NCBI GenBank assembly: GCA_913042885.1
Contig: CAJWLW010000151.1
Span: 1 to 10,950, forward strand
Origin: an uncultured Lentisphaeria bacterium
GTDB taxonomy: Bacteria > Verrucomicrobiota > Lentisphaeria > JABSQK01 > CAJWLW01
Reading direction: 5' to 3'
DNA: 10,950 nt
In this document: positions 1-6,386 of the stretch, piece after piece
Layout: each line of letters starts with the position of its first letter
Position numbering within the stretch: the first letter of the stretch is position 1
Notes under the pieces: model-generated
Seen by the model: the letters and a program-made list of their open reading frames with translations, nothing else
What the model was told of the DNA's origin: nothing
Database searches by the model: none
Position numbers and translations under genes: made by a program

Positions 1-1
1 G

Positions 2-343
2 TTCAAAGTCATGCTCGGCACGGTCATGCAGACGGTTCAGGACATCATGATCAGCGACTGCGGCAGCAGGCTCGAAGCGGACGCTGTGATCTACCGGCTG
101 GCGCTCGAGATTTATCGCCAAAGCACCGGTGATTACCCGACACGCTTCGATGACCTGGTACCCGGGTTGCTGCCGACATTGCCGATCGATCCGTTCGACG
201 GCCAACCGCTGCGCTACGAGCGCGCCGGTCCAGGCTACCGGTTCTACAGCATCGGTCCCGACCTGATTGATTCACGAGGTGGCAAAGCGAGAGATATGCG
301 AGGCGGCAGCGGCTTGGGCGATATCGTTTACGTCTCACCTTGA
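2..343 (+). CDS. C-terminal part of an unknown PVC-type protein (5' end outside window)
   Basis: The reading frame is open at the left edge (first full codon at base 2) and ends with TGA at 341-343, so this is probably the tail of a longer gene. An internal ATG lies at 11. The visible ~113 residues contain no catalytic motif I recognise. They do contain a helix (around ALEIYRQSTGDYPTRFDDLV) followed by a proline/glycine-rich block with DPFDGQPLRY and then FYSIGPD. This helix plus 'DPF-G-LRY ... YS-G-D' arrangement is common at the C-termini of uncharacterised, often membrane-anchored proteins of planctomycetes and Lentisphaerota. It also resembles the C-terminal region of pseudopilin-like proteins. 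The function is unknown. The Rieske gene starts 28 bp downstream on the same strand, so the two could share a transcript. Confidence 0.7.
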   Translation, partial: FKVMLGTVMQTVQDIMISDCGSRLEADAVIYRLALEIYRQSTGDYPTRFDDLVPGLLPTLPIDPFDGQPLRYERAGPGYRFYSIGPDLIDSRGGKARDMRGGSGLGDIVYVSP

Positions 344-371
344 CTGCCAACATTTCCGTTGGGGCACGATC

Positions 372-677
372 ATGGGGAAAGTGAAAATTGCTACGACTGC
401 CGATGTCGAGAGCGGTAAGGGGCGCTCATTCCGCGTCGAGGGTAAAGCCGTCGCTCTGTTCAACATCGAAGGCATGTTTTATGCCATCGAGGACTATTGC
501 ACACACGCCGGTGTGCTGCTCGGCGGCGGTTGGGTTGATGGCGAGACGGTCGTGTGCCCGCTGCACGGTGCGACGTTCTGCTTGAAGACCGGCGCAGCTC
601 TGACGCCGCCGGCTTTCGATTCGGTCCACAGCTATCCGGTCACCATCGAGGGTGATGACGTGATGGTGGAGATTTGA
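372..677 (+). CDS. Rieske [2Fe-2S] ferredoxin-like protein
   Basis: A 101-residue soluble protein that should carry one Rieske iron-sulfur cluster and act as a one-electron carrier. The two cluster-binding motifs are complete: C-T-H near residues 42-44 and C-P-L-H about 16 residues later, giving the usual CxH-x16-CxxH spacing, and the second is followed by GATF. The length is right for the free ferredoxin of aromatic-ring dioxygenase systems or the small NirD-like subunit of nitrite reductase. I chose the ATG at 372 because the family fold begins immediately after it (GKVKIATTADV). The frame stays open upstream to 267, but that overlaps the preceding gene. No oxygenase, reductase or nitrite reductase subunit is in view, so the electron partner is unknown. 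Confidence 0.9.
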   Translation: MGKVKIATTADVESGKGRSFRVEGKAVALFNIEGMFYAIEDYCTHAGVLLGGGWVDGETVVCPLHGATFCLKTGAALTPPAFDSVHSYPVTIEGDDVMVEI

Positions 678-722
678 GAGATTGCATAATATCCAGTCAC
701 GCAATTTTGATGATGGGTATCT

Positions 723-740
723 TGTAGCGCTTTCGCTACA
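723..740. repeat. Perfect inverted repeat upstream of modB
   Basis: TGTAGCG at 723-729 and CGCTACA at 734-740 form a perfect 7-bp inverted repeat around a CTTT spacer. It lies 45 bp after the Rieske stop and about 130 bp before modB. No T-run follows on either strand, so it is a poor intrinsic terminator. It could be a weak hairpin at the end of the Rieske transcript or a dimeric-regulator operator for modBC. It does not match the full ModE operator pattern. Confidence 0.4.
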
Positions 741-872
741 TAGCCGCATTGCCGCGAAACAACGACACTACGGCATCGCGTTCTTCGAACCAAAGCACTT
801 GTGCATGCGAAATCATTCACAAGCTACCGGTCAAGATTAAGTTCGGCAGAACAGTAAAACTCCGGGAATCCG

Positions 873-1538
873 ATGGATCTCAGTCCAATCTGGCTAACCT
901 TGCGCCTGGCGGCGGTGTCGACCGTCGTTCTTCTGTTGCTCGGCATCCCGCTGGCATGGTGGCTGTCATGCACCAGCAGCAAATTCAAGACGGCGATTGA
1001 GGCGGTCATCGCGATGCCGATAGTGCTGCCGCCAACCGTGCTGGGATTTTATCTGCTGGTCTGCCTGGGACCGCATGGGGCTATCGGTGGACCGTGGCAA
1101 CGGCTTTTCGGATACTCCCTCGCCTTCACATTTACCGGCCTGGTGATCGGATCGGTGTTGTACTCGCTGCCGTTTGTCGTCCAGCCGATCCAGAACGCTT
1201 TCGAAAGCATGGGTCGCCGACCCATGGAAGTTGCCGCCACACTGCGGGCGGCACCACTCGACCGCTTCCTGACTGTCGCCCTGCCTCAAGCCCGCCGCGG
1301 TCTGGTTACGGGGATCACCCTGGGATTCGCCCATACCGTCGGTGAGTTTGGCGTCGTTCTGATGATCGGCGGCAACATCCCCCGGGAAACCCGGGTTCTG
1401 TCGATAGCCATCTACGACCACGTTGAGGCCCTCCAATACCAGCACGCACATGTGCTGTCTGCCGGGTTGCTGGCCTTTTCGTTCCTTGTCCTGCTCTTGG
1501 TGTTCGCGATCAATCGACGCTGGAGCATCACCCGATGA
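873..1538 (+). CDS. modB: Molybdate ABC transporter permease ModB
   Basis: A 221-residue inner-membrane permease that would form a homodimeric channel for molybdate (or tungstate) import, driven by ModC. Hydrophobic helices run through most of the protein, including near residues 8-31, 40-65, 80-105, 155-170 and 192-213. The cytoplasmic EAA loop that docks on the ATPase is recognisable as [20 protein letters not shown], followed by the ModB-typical stretch ending [14 protein letters not shown] and then [13 protein letters not shown]. The length is close to that of characterised ModB proteins. The ATG at 873 has only a weak purine stretch upstream (CGGGAA). The stop overlaps the modC start by four bases (ATGA at 1535-1538), implying translational coupling. 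No gene for the periplasmic binding protein ModA lies next to it in this window. Confidence 0.95.
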   Translation: MDLSPIWLTLRLAAVSTVVLLLLGIPLAWWLSCTSSKFKTAIEAVIAMPIVLPPTVLGFYLLVCLGPHGAIGGPWQRLFGYSLAFTFTGLVIGSVLYSLPFVVQPIQNAFESMGRRPMEVAATLRAAPLDRFLTVALPQARRGLVTGITLGFAHTVGEFGVVLMIGGNIPRETRVLSIAIYDHVEALQYQHAHVLSAGLLAFSFLVLLLVFAINRRWSITR

Positions 1539-2602
1539 GCACAATCCACGGCCGATTTCTCAAGTATACGGGCGATTTTGTACTCGATCTCGACTTTGAA
1601 TTTCCAGCCCGTGGCGTCACTGCCGTGTTTGGGCCCTCCGGCAGTGGCAAGACCACGTTACTGCGCTGTCTGGCCGGCCTCGAGCATGCGGCCGGATGCC
1701 TCTATGTGGATGGCACGGTGTGGCACGATGACAGTGAAAAGATTTTTGTGCCGCCCCATCAGCGCGGTGTCGGCTTTGTCTTTCAGGACGTTGGCCTGTT
1801 CGACCATCTGACGGTCAAAGGGAATCTCGAATACGGCTGGAAACGCAACGCCCTCCACCGTCTCAACTTTGCCGAGGTTGTCGAGTGGCTCGACCTGCAA
1901 CCGCTGCTGGCGCGGGGGCCGACCGATTTGTCCGGCGGCGAACGTCAACGGGTTGCCATCGCCCGCGCCCTGTTGACTTCTCCGCGGCTGCTACTGCTCG
2001 ACGAGCCGTTGGCAGCGGTCGACGAGCGGCGGCGGCAGGCGTTCGTGCCGTACCTCGATCGGCTGCATCGGGAGTTGTCGATTCCGATTGTTTACGTCAG
2101 CCATTCACAGGAGGAGATTTCCCGGATCGCCGACCATCTGGTGTTGCTCGAAAACGGTGCTTGCCCAGCGTCTGGGCCACTGATCGACATGCTCACCCGG
2201 CTCGACTTGCCGCTCAGCCATGCACCGAGCGCCGCGGCCGTTGTTGAGGGGGCCGTCCTGTCTGTCGACGAGTCCTTTGCTTTGGCCAGCGTCAAATTTT
2301 CCGGTGGAGTGATCATGGTGCCGGAGCTGGACGCTGCCCCAAGCAGCCCGGTGCGATTGCGAATCCATGCGGCTGACGTCAGTCTGGCGCTGGAGCGGTC
2401 GGAGGGGTCAAGCATCCTCAACATATTTCCGGCAAAGGTTGTGGCGTTGTCGGAGGACTCGCCGTCCCAGGTGTTGGTCCAGCTCGACCTGGCCGGTACT
2501 GCTCTGTTGGCGCGTATCACGCGCAAGTCCGTTGCGGCGTTGAATGTCGAGCCGGGCCTCGCTTGCTATGCACAGGTGAAGGGTGTCGCCGTGGTGCGTT
2601 GA
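1535..2602 (+). CDS. modC: Molybdate ABC transporter ATP-binding protein ModC
   Basis: A 355-residue cytoplasmic ATPase that powers molybdate uptake through ModB. The nucleotide-binding domain is complete. Walker A is GPSGSGKTT at 33-41, the Q-loop glutamine is near 84 (FVFQD), the signature LSGGERQR starts near 132, Walker B LLLLDEP is at 152-158, and the switch histidine is near 190 (YVSH). From about residue 275 comes a single TOBE/Mop-type domain, containing [22 protein letters not shown] and LLARIT. In ModC and CysA-type ATPases this domain is regulatory, and in ModC it binds the oxyanion. Length and domain order match ModC. The gene overlaps modB by 4 bp and ends 28 bp before the stop codon of the converging kinase gene. 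ModC is preferred over other oxyanion ATPases because of its ModB neighbour and its single TOBE domain. Confidence 0.94.
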   Translation: MSTIHGRFLKYTGDFVLDLDFEFPARGVTAVFGPSGSGKTTLLRCLAGLEHAAGCLYVDGTVWHDDSEKIFVPPHQRGVGFVFQDVGLFDHLTVKGNLEYGWKRNALHRLNFAEVVEWLDLQPLLARGPTDLSGGERQRVAIARALLTSPRLLLLDEPLAAVDERRRQAFVPYLDRLHRELSIPIVYVSHSQEEISRIADHLVLLENGACPASGPLIDMLTRLDLPLSHAPSAAAVVEGAVLSVDESFALASVKFSGGVIMVPELDAAPSSPVRLRIHAADVSLALERSEGSSILNIFPAKVVALSEDSPSQVLVQLDLAGTALLARITRKSVAALNVEPGLACYAQVKGVAVVR

Positions 2603-2608
2603 GGTAGC

Positions 2609-2629
2609 GGGCGAGGGGCTATCCGCCCC
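2609..2629. terminator. GC-rich hairpin between convergent genes
   Basis: The 28-bp gap between the modC stop and the converging kinase stop holds GGGGC (2615-2619) and GCCCC (2625-2629) around TATCC. An alternative pairing is GGGCG (2609-2613) with CGCCC (2624-2628). The position suits a bidirectional terminator, but neither strand has a following T-run, so strength and function are uncertain. Confidence 0.35.
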
Positions 2630-2630
2630 A

Positions 2631-3473
2631 TCACTGCCATGTGAACATGGATTTGATGGCAGATCTGATGTTGCGCCGCGGCGTGCCGTTCCATCCGGCC
2701 TTTTTGTAGCCGGCCAGGGCGGGTGCATCGGCCAGCTCGGCATACTGCAGGCAGATATCGATGTCGTTGACGACGGCCATCGCGGTCGGATACCGATCGG
2801 CGGGGTTCCGCCGTAGCATCTTTGCCAGCAAAGATTCAAGGGCGACAGGAAAGTCTGGTACCGAATCGCGCGGCGGTTCCGGTGCGATATAATCGTCCAG
2901 CTTGCCCGGTGGCAGCCCGGGGAAGCGTATTTGCGTCAACAGTTCATAGGCGATGGCGCCTATGAAAAAGACGTCGGACCGTTCATCAGTATGGCCGTGG
3001 GCCCGTGTTTCCGGCGCCATGTATTCGAACGTGCCGAATAATTGGCCGGTCTGCGTCAGATCGGAGTTCTCTATGCCGGCGATCCCGAAGTCCATGAGCT
3101 TGATCTGTCCATTGGGCAGCACGAGGACGTTATCCGGCTTGAGGTCTCGGTGGAGGAGGCCGGCCTGATGCACGGCCGAAAGGGCATCGGCCAACTGCCG
3201 GACGTACGAGACTTTGTCACGCAAGGGCACTTTGAGCAGGCCGGTGCAGAAGAGTTTGAGTGATCGGCCGTTAACGTATTCCATGACGAAATACGGGGTG
3301 CTGTGGTTGACACCGACGCCGTGATCGACGAGTGACACGATGTTGGGGTGATCGAGCTTGCTGAGCGCCGCGATTTCACGACGGAACCGCTCGCTCAGTT
3401 GCCAGTCCAGTTCACCCCTGGCGGAGGTCTTGAGAATTTTGAGAGCGTACTGCCCTGGTCCGTCTTCATTAGC
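2631..3473 (-). CDS. Kinase half of a frameshifted receiver-Ser/Thr kinase gene (second copy)
   Basis: This frame encodes nearly all of a Hanks-type Ser/Thr protein kinase domain, starting just after the glycine-rich loop. It shows the ATP-anchoring lysine in QYALKILK, the helix-C glutamate in RFRREIAAL, the catalytic loop HRDLKPDN, the metal-binding DFG in KLMDFGIAG, and APE in YMAPE. A short tail ends MFTWQ. The glycine-rich loop (GEGGMGVV) and the receiver domain sit in a different frame just upstream. Dropping one G from GGG at 3473-3475 joins them as ...VVHLCRTANEDGPGQYALKILK, which aligns well with the intact copy upstream. No strong ribosome binding site precedes this frame (a GTG lies at 3497), so on its own it would probably not give a working kinase. 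There is no PASTA repeat or membrane helix. All catalytic residues are kept, so the break is either recent or a sequencing error. Confidence 0.8.
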   Translation of the reverse strand, partial: ANEDGPGQYALKILKTSARGELDWQLSERFRREIAALSKLDHPNIVSLVDHGVGVNHSTPYFVMEYVNGRSLKLFCTGLLKVPLRDKVSYVRQLADALSAVHQAGLLHRDLKPDNVLVLPNGQIKLMDFGIAGIENSDLTQTGQLFGTFEYMAPETRAHGHTDERSDVFFIGAIAYELLTQIRFPGLPPGKLDDYIAPEPPRDSVPDFPVALESLLAKMLRRNPADRYPTAMAVVNDIDICLQYAELADAPALAGYKKAGWNGTPRRNIRSAIKSMFTWQ

Positions 3474-4020
3474 CCGTTCGGCAAAGGTGTACGACACCCA
3501 TGCCGCCTTCGCCCAGCTTGCCGACGAGATTGTACTGGTCGATACGATGGCTGGATGTCTGGCGCGTCTGGGGCGGGCGTAGCCGGCGATTTTTTGGCCG
3601 GGACGAGGATTCGATTGCCACGGCGACGGCCGGGAGGAACGCCTTGATATCGACGGGCTTGGTGATGACATTGCTGGCACCGGCCTGTATGCACTCGGCG
3701 GTCAGGGCCTCTTCGACAACGCCACTAACCACGATGACCGGCACGCCGTACTGCATGCGCTTGATCTCGCGCAGCAGGGTGACACCGGGGACACCTGGCA
3801 TTTGGGCATCGGAAATGACCAGATCGAAATGTGTGTTTTCCATGGCCTGCAGGGCGGCCGGGGCGCCGTCGGCCTCGTGTACTTCGTAGCCGTGCCGGGT
3901 CAGCAGGTCTCGGAACAGCGTCCGCACCTGCGTATCATCATCGACGATGATGATACGCTTGGCGGCAGAGGTGCTGTGGGTGCTTTGTGGCGGGTTGATT
4001 TTCGAAGCGCCGTTGTATGG
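3469..4020 (-). CDS. Receiver half of the frameshifted receiver-Ser/Thr kinase gene
   Basis: This frame gives a complete CheY-like receiver: acidic cluster in RIIIVDDD, phospho-acceptor aspartate in VISDAQMPG, conserved serine in VIVVSG, and lysine in ITKPVD. A ~25-residue basic/polar linker and the start of a kinase domain (YNLVGKLGEGGMGVVHL) follow, and the frame then stops at TAA 3469-3471. The rest of the kinase continues in another frame. The start is a puzzle. Between the TGA that ends the upstream kinase gene (4021-4023) and the receiver core there is no ATG, GTG, TTG or CTG in this frame. The first in-frame candidate, GTG at 3925-3927, would remove the first beta-strand and the acidic cluster. 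A GTG overlapping the upstream TGA lies in a different frame. This is a broken gene, a readthrough product or a sequence error. Confidence 0.7.
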   Translation of the reverse strand, partial: PYNGASKINPPQSTHSTSAAKRIIIVDDDTQVRTLFRDLLTRHGYEVHEADGAPAALQAMENTHFDLVISDAQMPGVPGVTLLREIKRMQYGVPVIVVSGVVEEALTAECIQAGASNVITKPVDIKAFLPAVAVAIESSSRPKNRRLRPPQTRQTSSHRIDQYNLVGKLGEGGMGVVHLCRTG

Positions 4021-5313
4021 TCACTCCCAATCGTTGCTTTCATAATTCGTCGACAGCTTCAGGCGGTGAACGTCGGGAGCCTCGAGACAGGCAGTGAGAT
4101 CGCGGACGAGTTGATCGGCCGACTGATAGCGGTCGATGGGTCTTTTTTTCAGCATTTTAGCTAAAATGGCCTGTAATGGTGCGGGGAAGTCCGGTTCGAG
4201 CTTGCGTGGTTCCGGTGGGCAACGGTTCTCGACGGCTGCTATGTACTGGCCGACGCTGCGAGCGTCGAACTGTTTACGGCCGAGGAGCAGTTCATACGCC
4301 ACTGCGCCGAGTGAGTAGATATCGGCGCGGCCATCGACATGGGTGCTGCTTTCCAGGCCTTCCGGCGCGATGTATGCGGGCGTTCCGAGGAACTGGCCTG
4401 TTACGGTCAACTCGGAGTCCATGACGCGGGCGATTCCGAAGTCAGTGAGTTTCACAGTCAAGTCGGGTAGAACAAGAATGTTGTCGGGCTTGATATCGCG
4501 ATGCCAGATGTGCATGCGATGGGCGGCGGTCAGGGCATCGGCGGTCTGGCGAAGGATGTCCATTTTCTCGTGCATTGTTTTGTGCACGACATCGCGACAG
4601 ATCATCTTCAGCGACTGGCCTTGGACGTATTCCATAACATAGTAGGGCAGCTGTTCAGTGTCGTCAAAGCCGCACTCGTAGAATTTGACGATGTTCGGAT
4701 GGGCCAGGCTCTCCAGCACATTGATCTCGCGGTAGAATCGATTCAGACGTTTGTCGTCGGCGGCATAGCACGATTTTAGCACTTTGACGGCGAACCGGTC
4801 GCCGGCTTCGTTACAGCCGAGATAGACGACGCCCATATTGCCCTCGCCCAGCAGGTCGAGGATGCGGTATTGGGCGAGCTGACGGGGCTGCCGACTGCCA
4901 TTTTCGAGGTTTTCGGCATTGCCGGCCGGCTTTTCGAGGGTGTCCCGAATGCAACTGGTGAACTGTTCGAAGTCGATCGGCTTCGACATGAAGTCAACGG
5001 CGCCGTTCTTCATGCATTCGACGGCATCTTCGACACGCGAAGCGCCGGTGAGCATCAGCACGGGGATGCCATGTTGCTGGCGCTTGATCTCCTGCAGCAG
5101 CTCGATGCCGGAAATGCCGGGCATGTTCACATCGCTGATGATCATGTCGAAGTCCATATCGACGATCATCTGCATTGCCGTCGAGGCATCGGCCGCTTCG
5201 AACGGCTGGTAATTTTTTTGCCGGAGCACAACACAGAGCAGTCGCCTGACTTCTTTTTCGTCATCGACCACAAGTATTTTTTGCTTTTCGGACTGTTCGT
5301 TATTCCCTGTCAC
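4021..5313 (-). CDS. Receiver domain fused to Hanks-type Ser/Thr protein kinase
   Basis: A 430-residue cytoplasmic protein with an N-terminal receiver domain (about 11-128) and a C-terminal eukaryotic-type Ser/Thr kinase (about 149-410). Receiver residues: D17/D18 acidic pair, D61 phospho-acceptor (IISDVNMPG), T89, and K111 in SKP. Kinase residues: glycine-rich loop GEGNMGVV at 156-163, K177 (FAVKVLK), E196, HRDIKPDN with D273, DFG at 291-293, and APE at 316-318. It should phosphorylate Ser/Thr on unknown targets, with activity plausibly set by phosphorylation of the receiver; that coupling is inferred. No membrane helix, PASTA repeat or DNA-binding domain is present. The start is GTG at 5313, with GGAGG 10 bases upstream. 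It lies 96 bp after the lone receiver gene and directly before the damaged second copy, so it is probably in one operon with both. Confidence 0.9.
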   Translation of the reverse strand: MTGNNEQSEKQKILVVDDEKEVRRLLCVVLRQKNYQPFEAADASTAMQMIVDMDFDMIISDVNMPGISGIELLQEIKRQQHGIPVLMLTGASRVEDAVECMKNGAVDFMSKPIDFEQFTSCIRDTLEKPAGNAENLENGSRQPRQLAQYRILDLLGEGNMGVVYLGCNEAGDRFAVKVLKSCYAADDKRLNRFYREINVLESLAHPNIVKFYECGFDDTEQLPYYVMEYVQGQSLKMICRDVVHKTMHEKMDILRQTADALTAAHRMHIWHRDIKPDNILVLPDLTVKLTDFGIARVMDSELTVTGQFLGTPAYIAPEGLESSTHVDGRADIYSLGAVAYELLLGRKQFDARSVGQYIAAVENRCPPEPRKLEPDFPAPLQAILAKMLKKRPIDRYQSADQLVRDLTACLEAPDVHRLKLSTNYESNDWE

Positions 5314-5351
5314 AGCGGTGAAGCCTCCATAGTTTTTTCAATATGCAGATA

Positions 5352-5378
5352 CATCGATGCGGCGGATTTGCCTCGATG
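5352..5378 (-). promoter_or_regulatory. Hairpin between the receiver gene and the receiver-kinase gene
   Basis: In the 96-bp gap upstream of the receiver-kinase GTG, CATCGA (5352-5357) and TCGATG (5373-5378) can pair, with an inner GGC/GCC pair around a 6-base loop and a 3-base bulge. It lies about 40 bases before the GTG start. It could act as an mRNA processing or stability element, or be incidental. There is no T-run, so it is not a clear terminator. Confidence 0.25.
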
Positions 5379-5409
5379 CAGGCTGCTGTGTGCCTGGCTA
5401 TCTATTTGT

Positions 5410-5796
5410 TCAATTATAGGTGCGGGGGCTGCTCACGATTGACATCAAGACAGAGGTCTTAAGGTAGTTGAAATCGAACGGCTTGCAGACGAAATCGGCG
5501 GCGCCGAGGTCGAGGCATCGGCGTGCTATACTGGCGTTTTCGGCGCCGGACATGACGATGACAGGAACATTCGGCGAGATCCGTTTGACCTGAGCCAGGA
5601 CGTCGTCGCCGTTCATGTCGGGCATACAGATGTCGACAAGGATGGCGTGGACCTCGTGCTCTTGAGCGAGCGCCAGCCCTTCAGTGCCGCTGGCGCCGGT
5701 CAGGACCTCACAGCCGGCTGCCTCGAAGTACTGTTTGAGTATGGCAGTGACATCTGCCCGATCGTCAATGATCAGAATGCATGGAGAATCGTCCAT
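5410..5796 (-). CDS. Single-domain response regulator (CheY-like receiver)
   Basis: A 128-residue protein that is only a receiver domain: acidic pair D11/D12 (LIIDD), phospho-acceptor D55 (ILVDICMPDMNG), conserved S83 (VIVMSG) and K105 (VCKPFD). It has no output domain, so it must act by protein contact or as a phosphate shuttle. ATG at 5796 is preceded by GGGAG at a good distance. It is the first gene of the leftward signalling cluster and is followed by two receiver-Ser/Thr kinase fusions. A role in the same pathway is likely from this position, for example competing for phosphate from the same histidine kinase. No histidine kinase, phosphotransfer protein or chemotaxis gene lies in the window. 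The three receivers share the PVIVMSG-like and KP-D motifs but are clearly diverged. Confidence 0.92.
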   Translation of the reverse strand: MDDSPCILIIDDRADVTAILKQYFEAAGCEVLTGASGTEGLALAQEHEVHAILVDICMPDMNGDDVLAQVKRISPNVPVIVMSGAENASIARRCLDLGAADFVCKPFDFNYLKTSVLMSIVSSPRTYN

Positions 5797-5947
5797 TGCG
5801 TGCTCCCAGGTGGTGTACTAAGGTTTGAGGGCACGCAGCCGAGACGGCATATTGCCGTTTCGTCTGATCAGTTGGAAAGCGTGCGAACACTCGCCGCTGT
5901 AGGCGGTGTAGCCGGCATTCAGTCGGCATCAACGTACCCGTATCCAC
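5765..5947 (-). CDS. Possible 60-residue leader ORF overlapping the receiver start
   Basis: A GTG at 5947 is preceded by AGGAG (5958 to 5954) with a 6-base gap, which is as good a ribosome binding site as any gene in the window has. The frame runs 60 codons and ends at 5765, 31 bases inside the receiver gene in another frame. The product (starts MDTGTLMPTECRL, ends FSMHSDH) has no recognisable domain, and its codon pattern is not convincingly protein-like. If translated, it would couple to or interfere with initiation at the receiver ATG. It may equally be a chance frame. Confidence 0.2.
   Translation of the reverse strand: MDTGTLMPTECRLHRLQRRVFARFPTDQTKRQYAVSAACPQTLVHHLGARNGRFSMHSDH
5844..5858 (-). 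promoter_or_regulatory. Leader hairpin upstream of the receiver gene
   Basis: ACGGCA (5844-5849) and TGCCGT (5853-5858) form a perfect 6-bp stem with a 3-base loop, about 48 bases before the receiver ATG and inside the possible leader frame. It leaves the ribosome binding site itself unpaired. It may be a structural element of the leader RNA, but it is short enough to be chance. Confidence 0.25.
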
Positions 5948-5964
5948 TGTGTGCTCCTATTGTT

Positions 5965-5985
5965 CGTGCACAAACGCGTGCACAA
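5965..5985. repeat. Two direct copies of CGTGCACAA, 12-bp period
   Basis: CGTGCACAA occurs at 5965-5973 and again at 5977-5985, separated by ACG. Each copy contains the palindrome GTGCAC. On the minus strand this reads TTGTGCACG twice and lies between the possible -10 element near 6020 and the receiver start. Same-face repeats in this position resemble a paired protein-binding site, but no regulator can be named. Confidence 0.4.
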
Positions 5986-6386
5986 CCAGTCCCCTTGCTC
6001 TTCCTCAAACAATACCCATTGTAGTAAAAGACGCAGATTGCATACCACGTTTGGCACCCTGCCTCGGTGAAAATTATGCTACGGGAGGGGGTATTTGGAT
6101 AACAGGGCTTATGCCGGAAATTTCGGGGTTTTGCAGCAATTTTTTCGTATAGGGTCTTTCGTCTACGAGCCGGGTGGCGGGAAATCGCGGTGTTCAGTCA
6201 GACCGCGGCGAATCCGTCTCCGGACAGCCTGTGCTCGGCGAACGCAGGGCGCAGACCGCGTTGATTGCAGAACTGTCGCGGCTTGGTTGAAATGTGATGT
6301 TTCGAAGGCTTGAGGCAGGTCCAGCCATTTAGGCCGCCTGTGGGCGCTTGCTCGCGGTATGGGGAGCAGCGTGGTTTCGGCCGACA

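Larger units (their letters stand above)
5797..6386. other. 590-bp gene-poor region, probable leader of the signalling cluster
   Basis: No convincing gene is visible between the end of the ABC permease and the start of the lone receiver gene. Reading leftwards, it holds a possible -10 element TACAAT (6023 to 6018) without a good -35, two direct copies of TTGTGCACG, a small frame with a good ribosome binding site overlapping the receiver start, and a hairpin about 40 bases before the receiver ATG. The right half (about 6100-6386) contains only short arginine-rich frames that look like chance, and nothing I can name. Confidence 0.55.

Noticed and set aside
723..745. ModE operator at the inverted repeat
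   Set aside because: CGCTACATAG resembles one half-site, but the second half-site at the required spacing is missing.
798..823. CTTGTG ... CACAAG inverted repeat with 14-base spacing before modB
   Set aside because: Only 6-bp arms, and the left arm also belongs to a tighter GCAC-TT-GTGC palindrome; likely chance.
966..1544. 192-codon minus-strand frame opposite modB
   Set aside because: Antisense to modB and domain-free.
3469..3490. Classical programmed frameshift signal in the second kinase
   Set aside because: A +1 shift is needed, but there is no prfB-like CUU-UGA-C site, and the tRNA on GGC would not re-pair well in the +1 frame; an indel at GGG is simpler.
5413..5418. Exact TATAAT on the minus strand at the end of the lone receiver gene, as a promoter for the receiver-kinase
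   Set aside because: It encodes the last two residues (Tyr-Asn) and has no -35-like hexamer at 16-18 bases, so it is not supported as a promoter.
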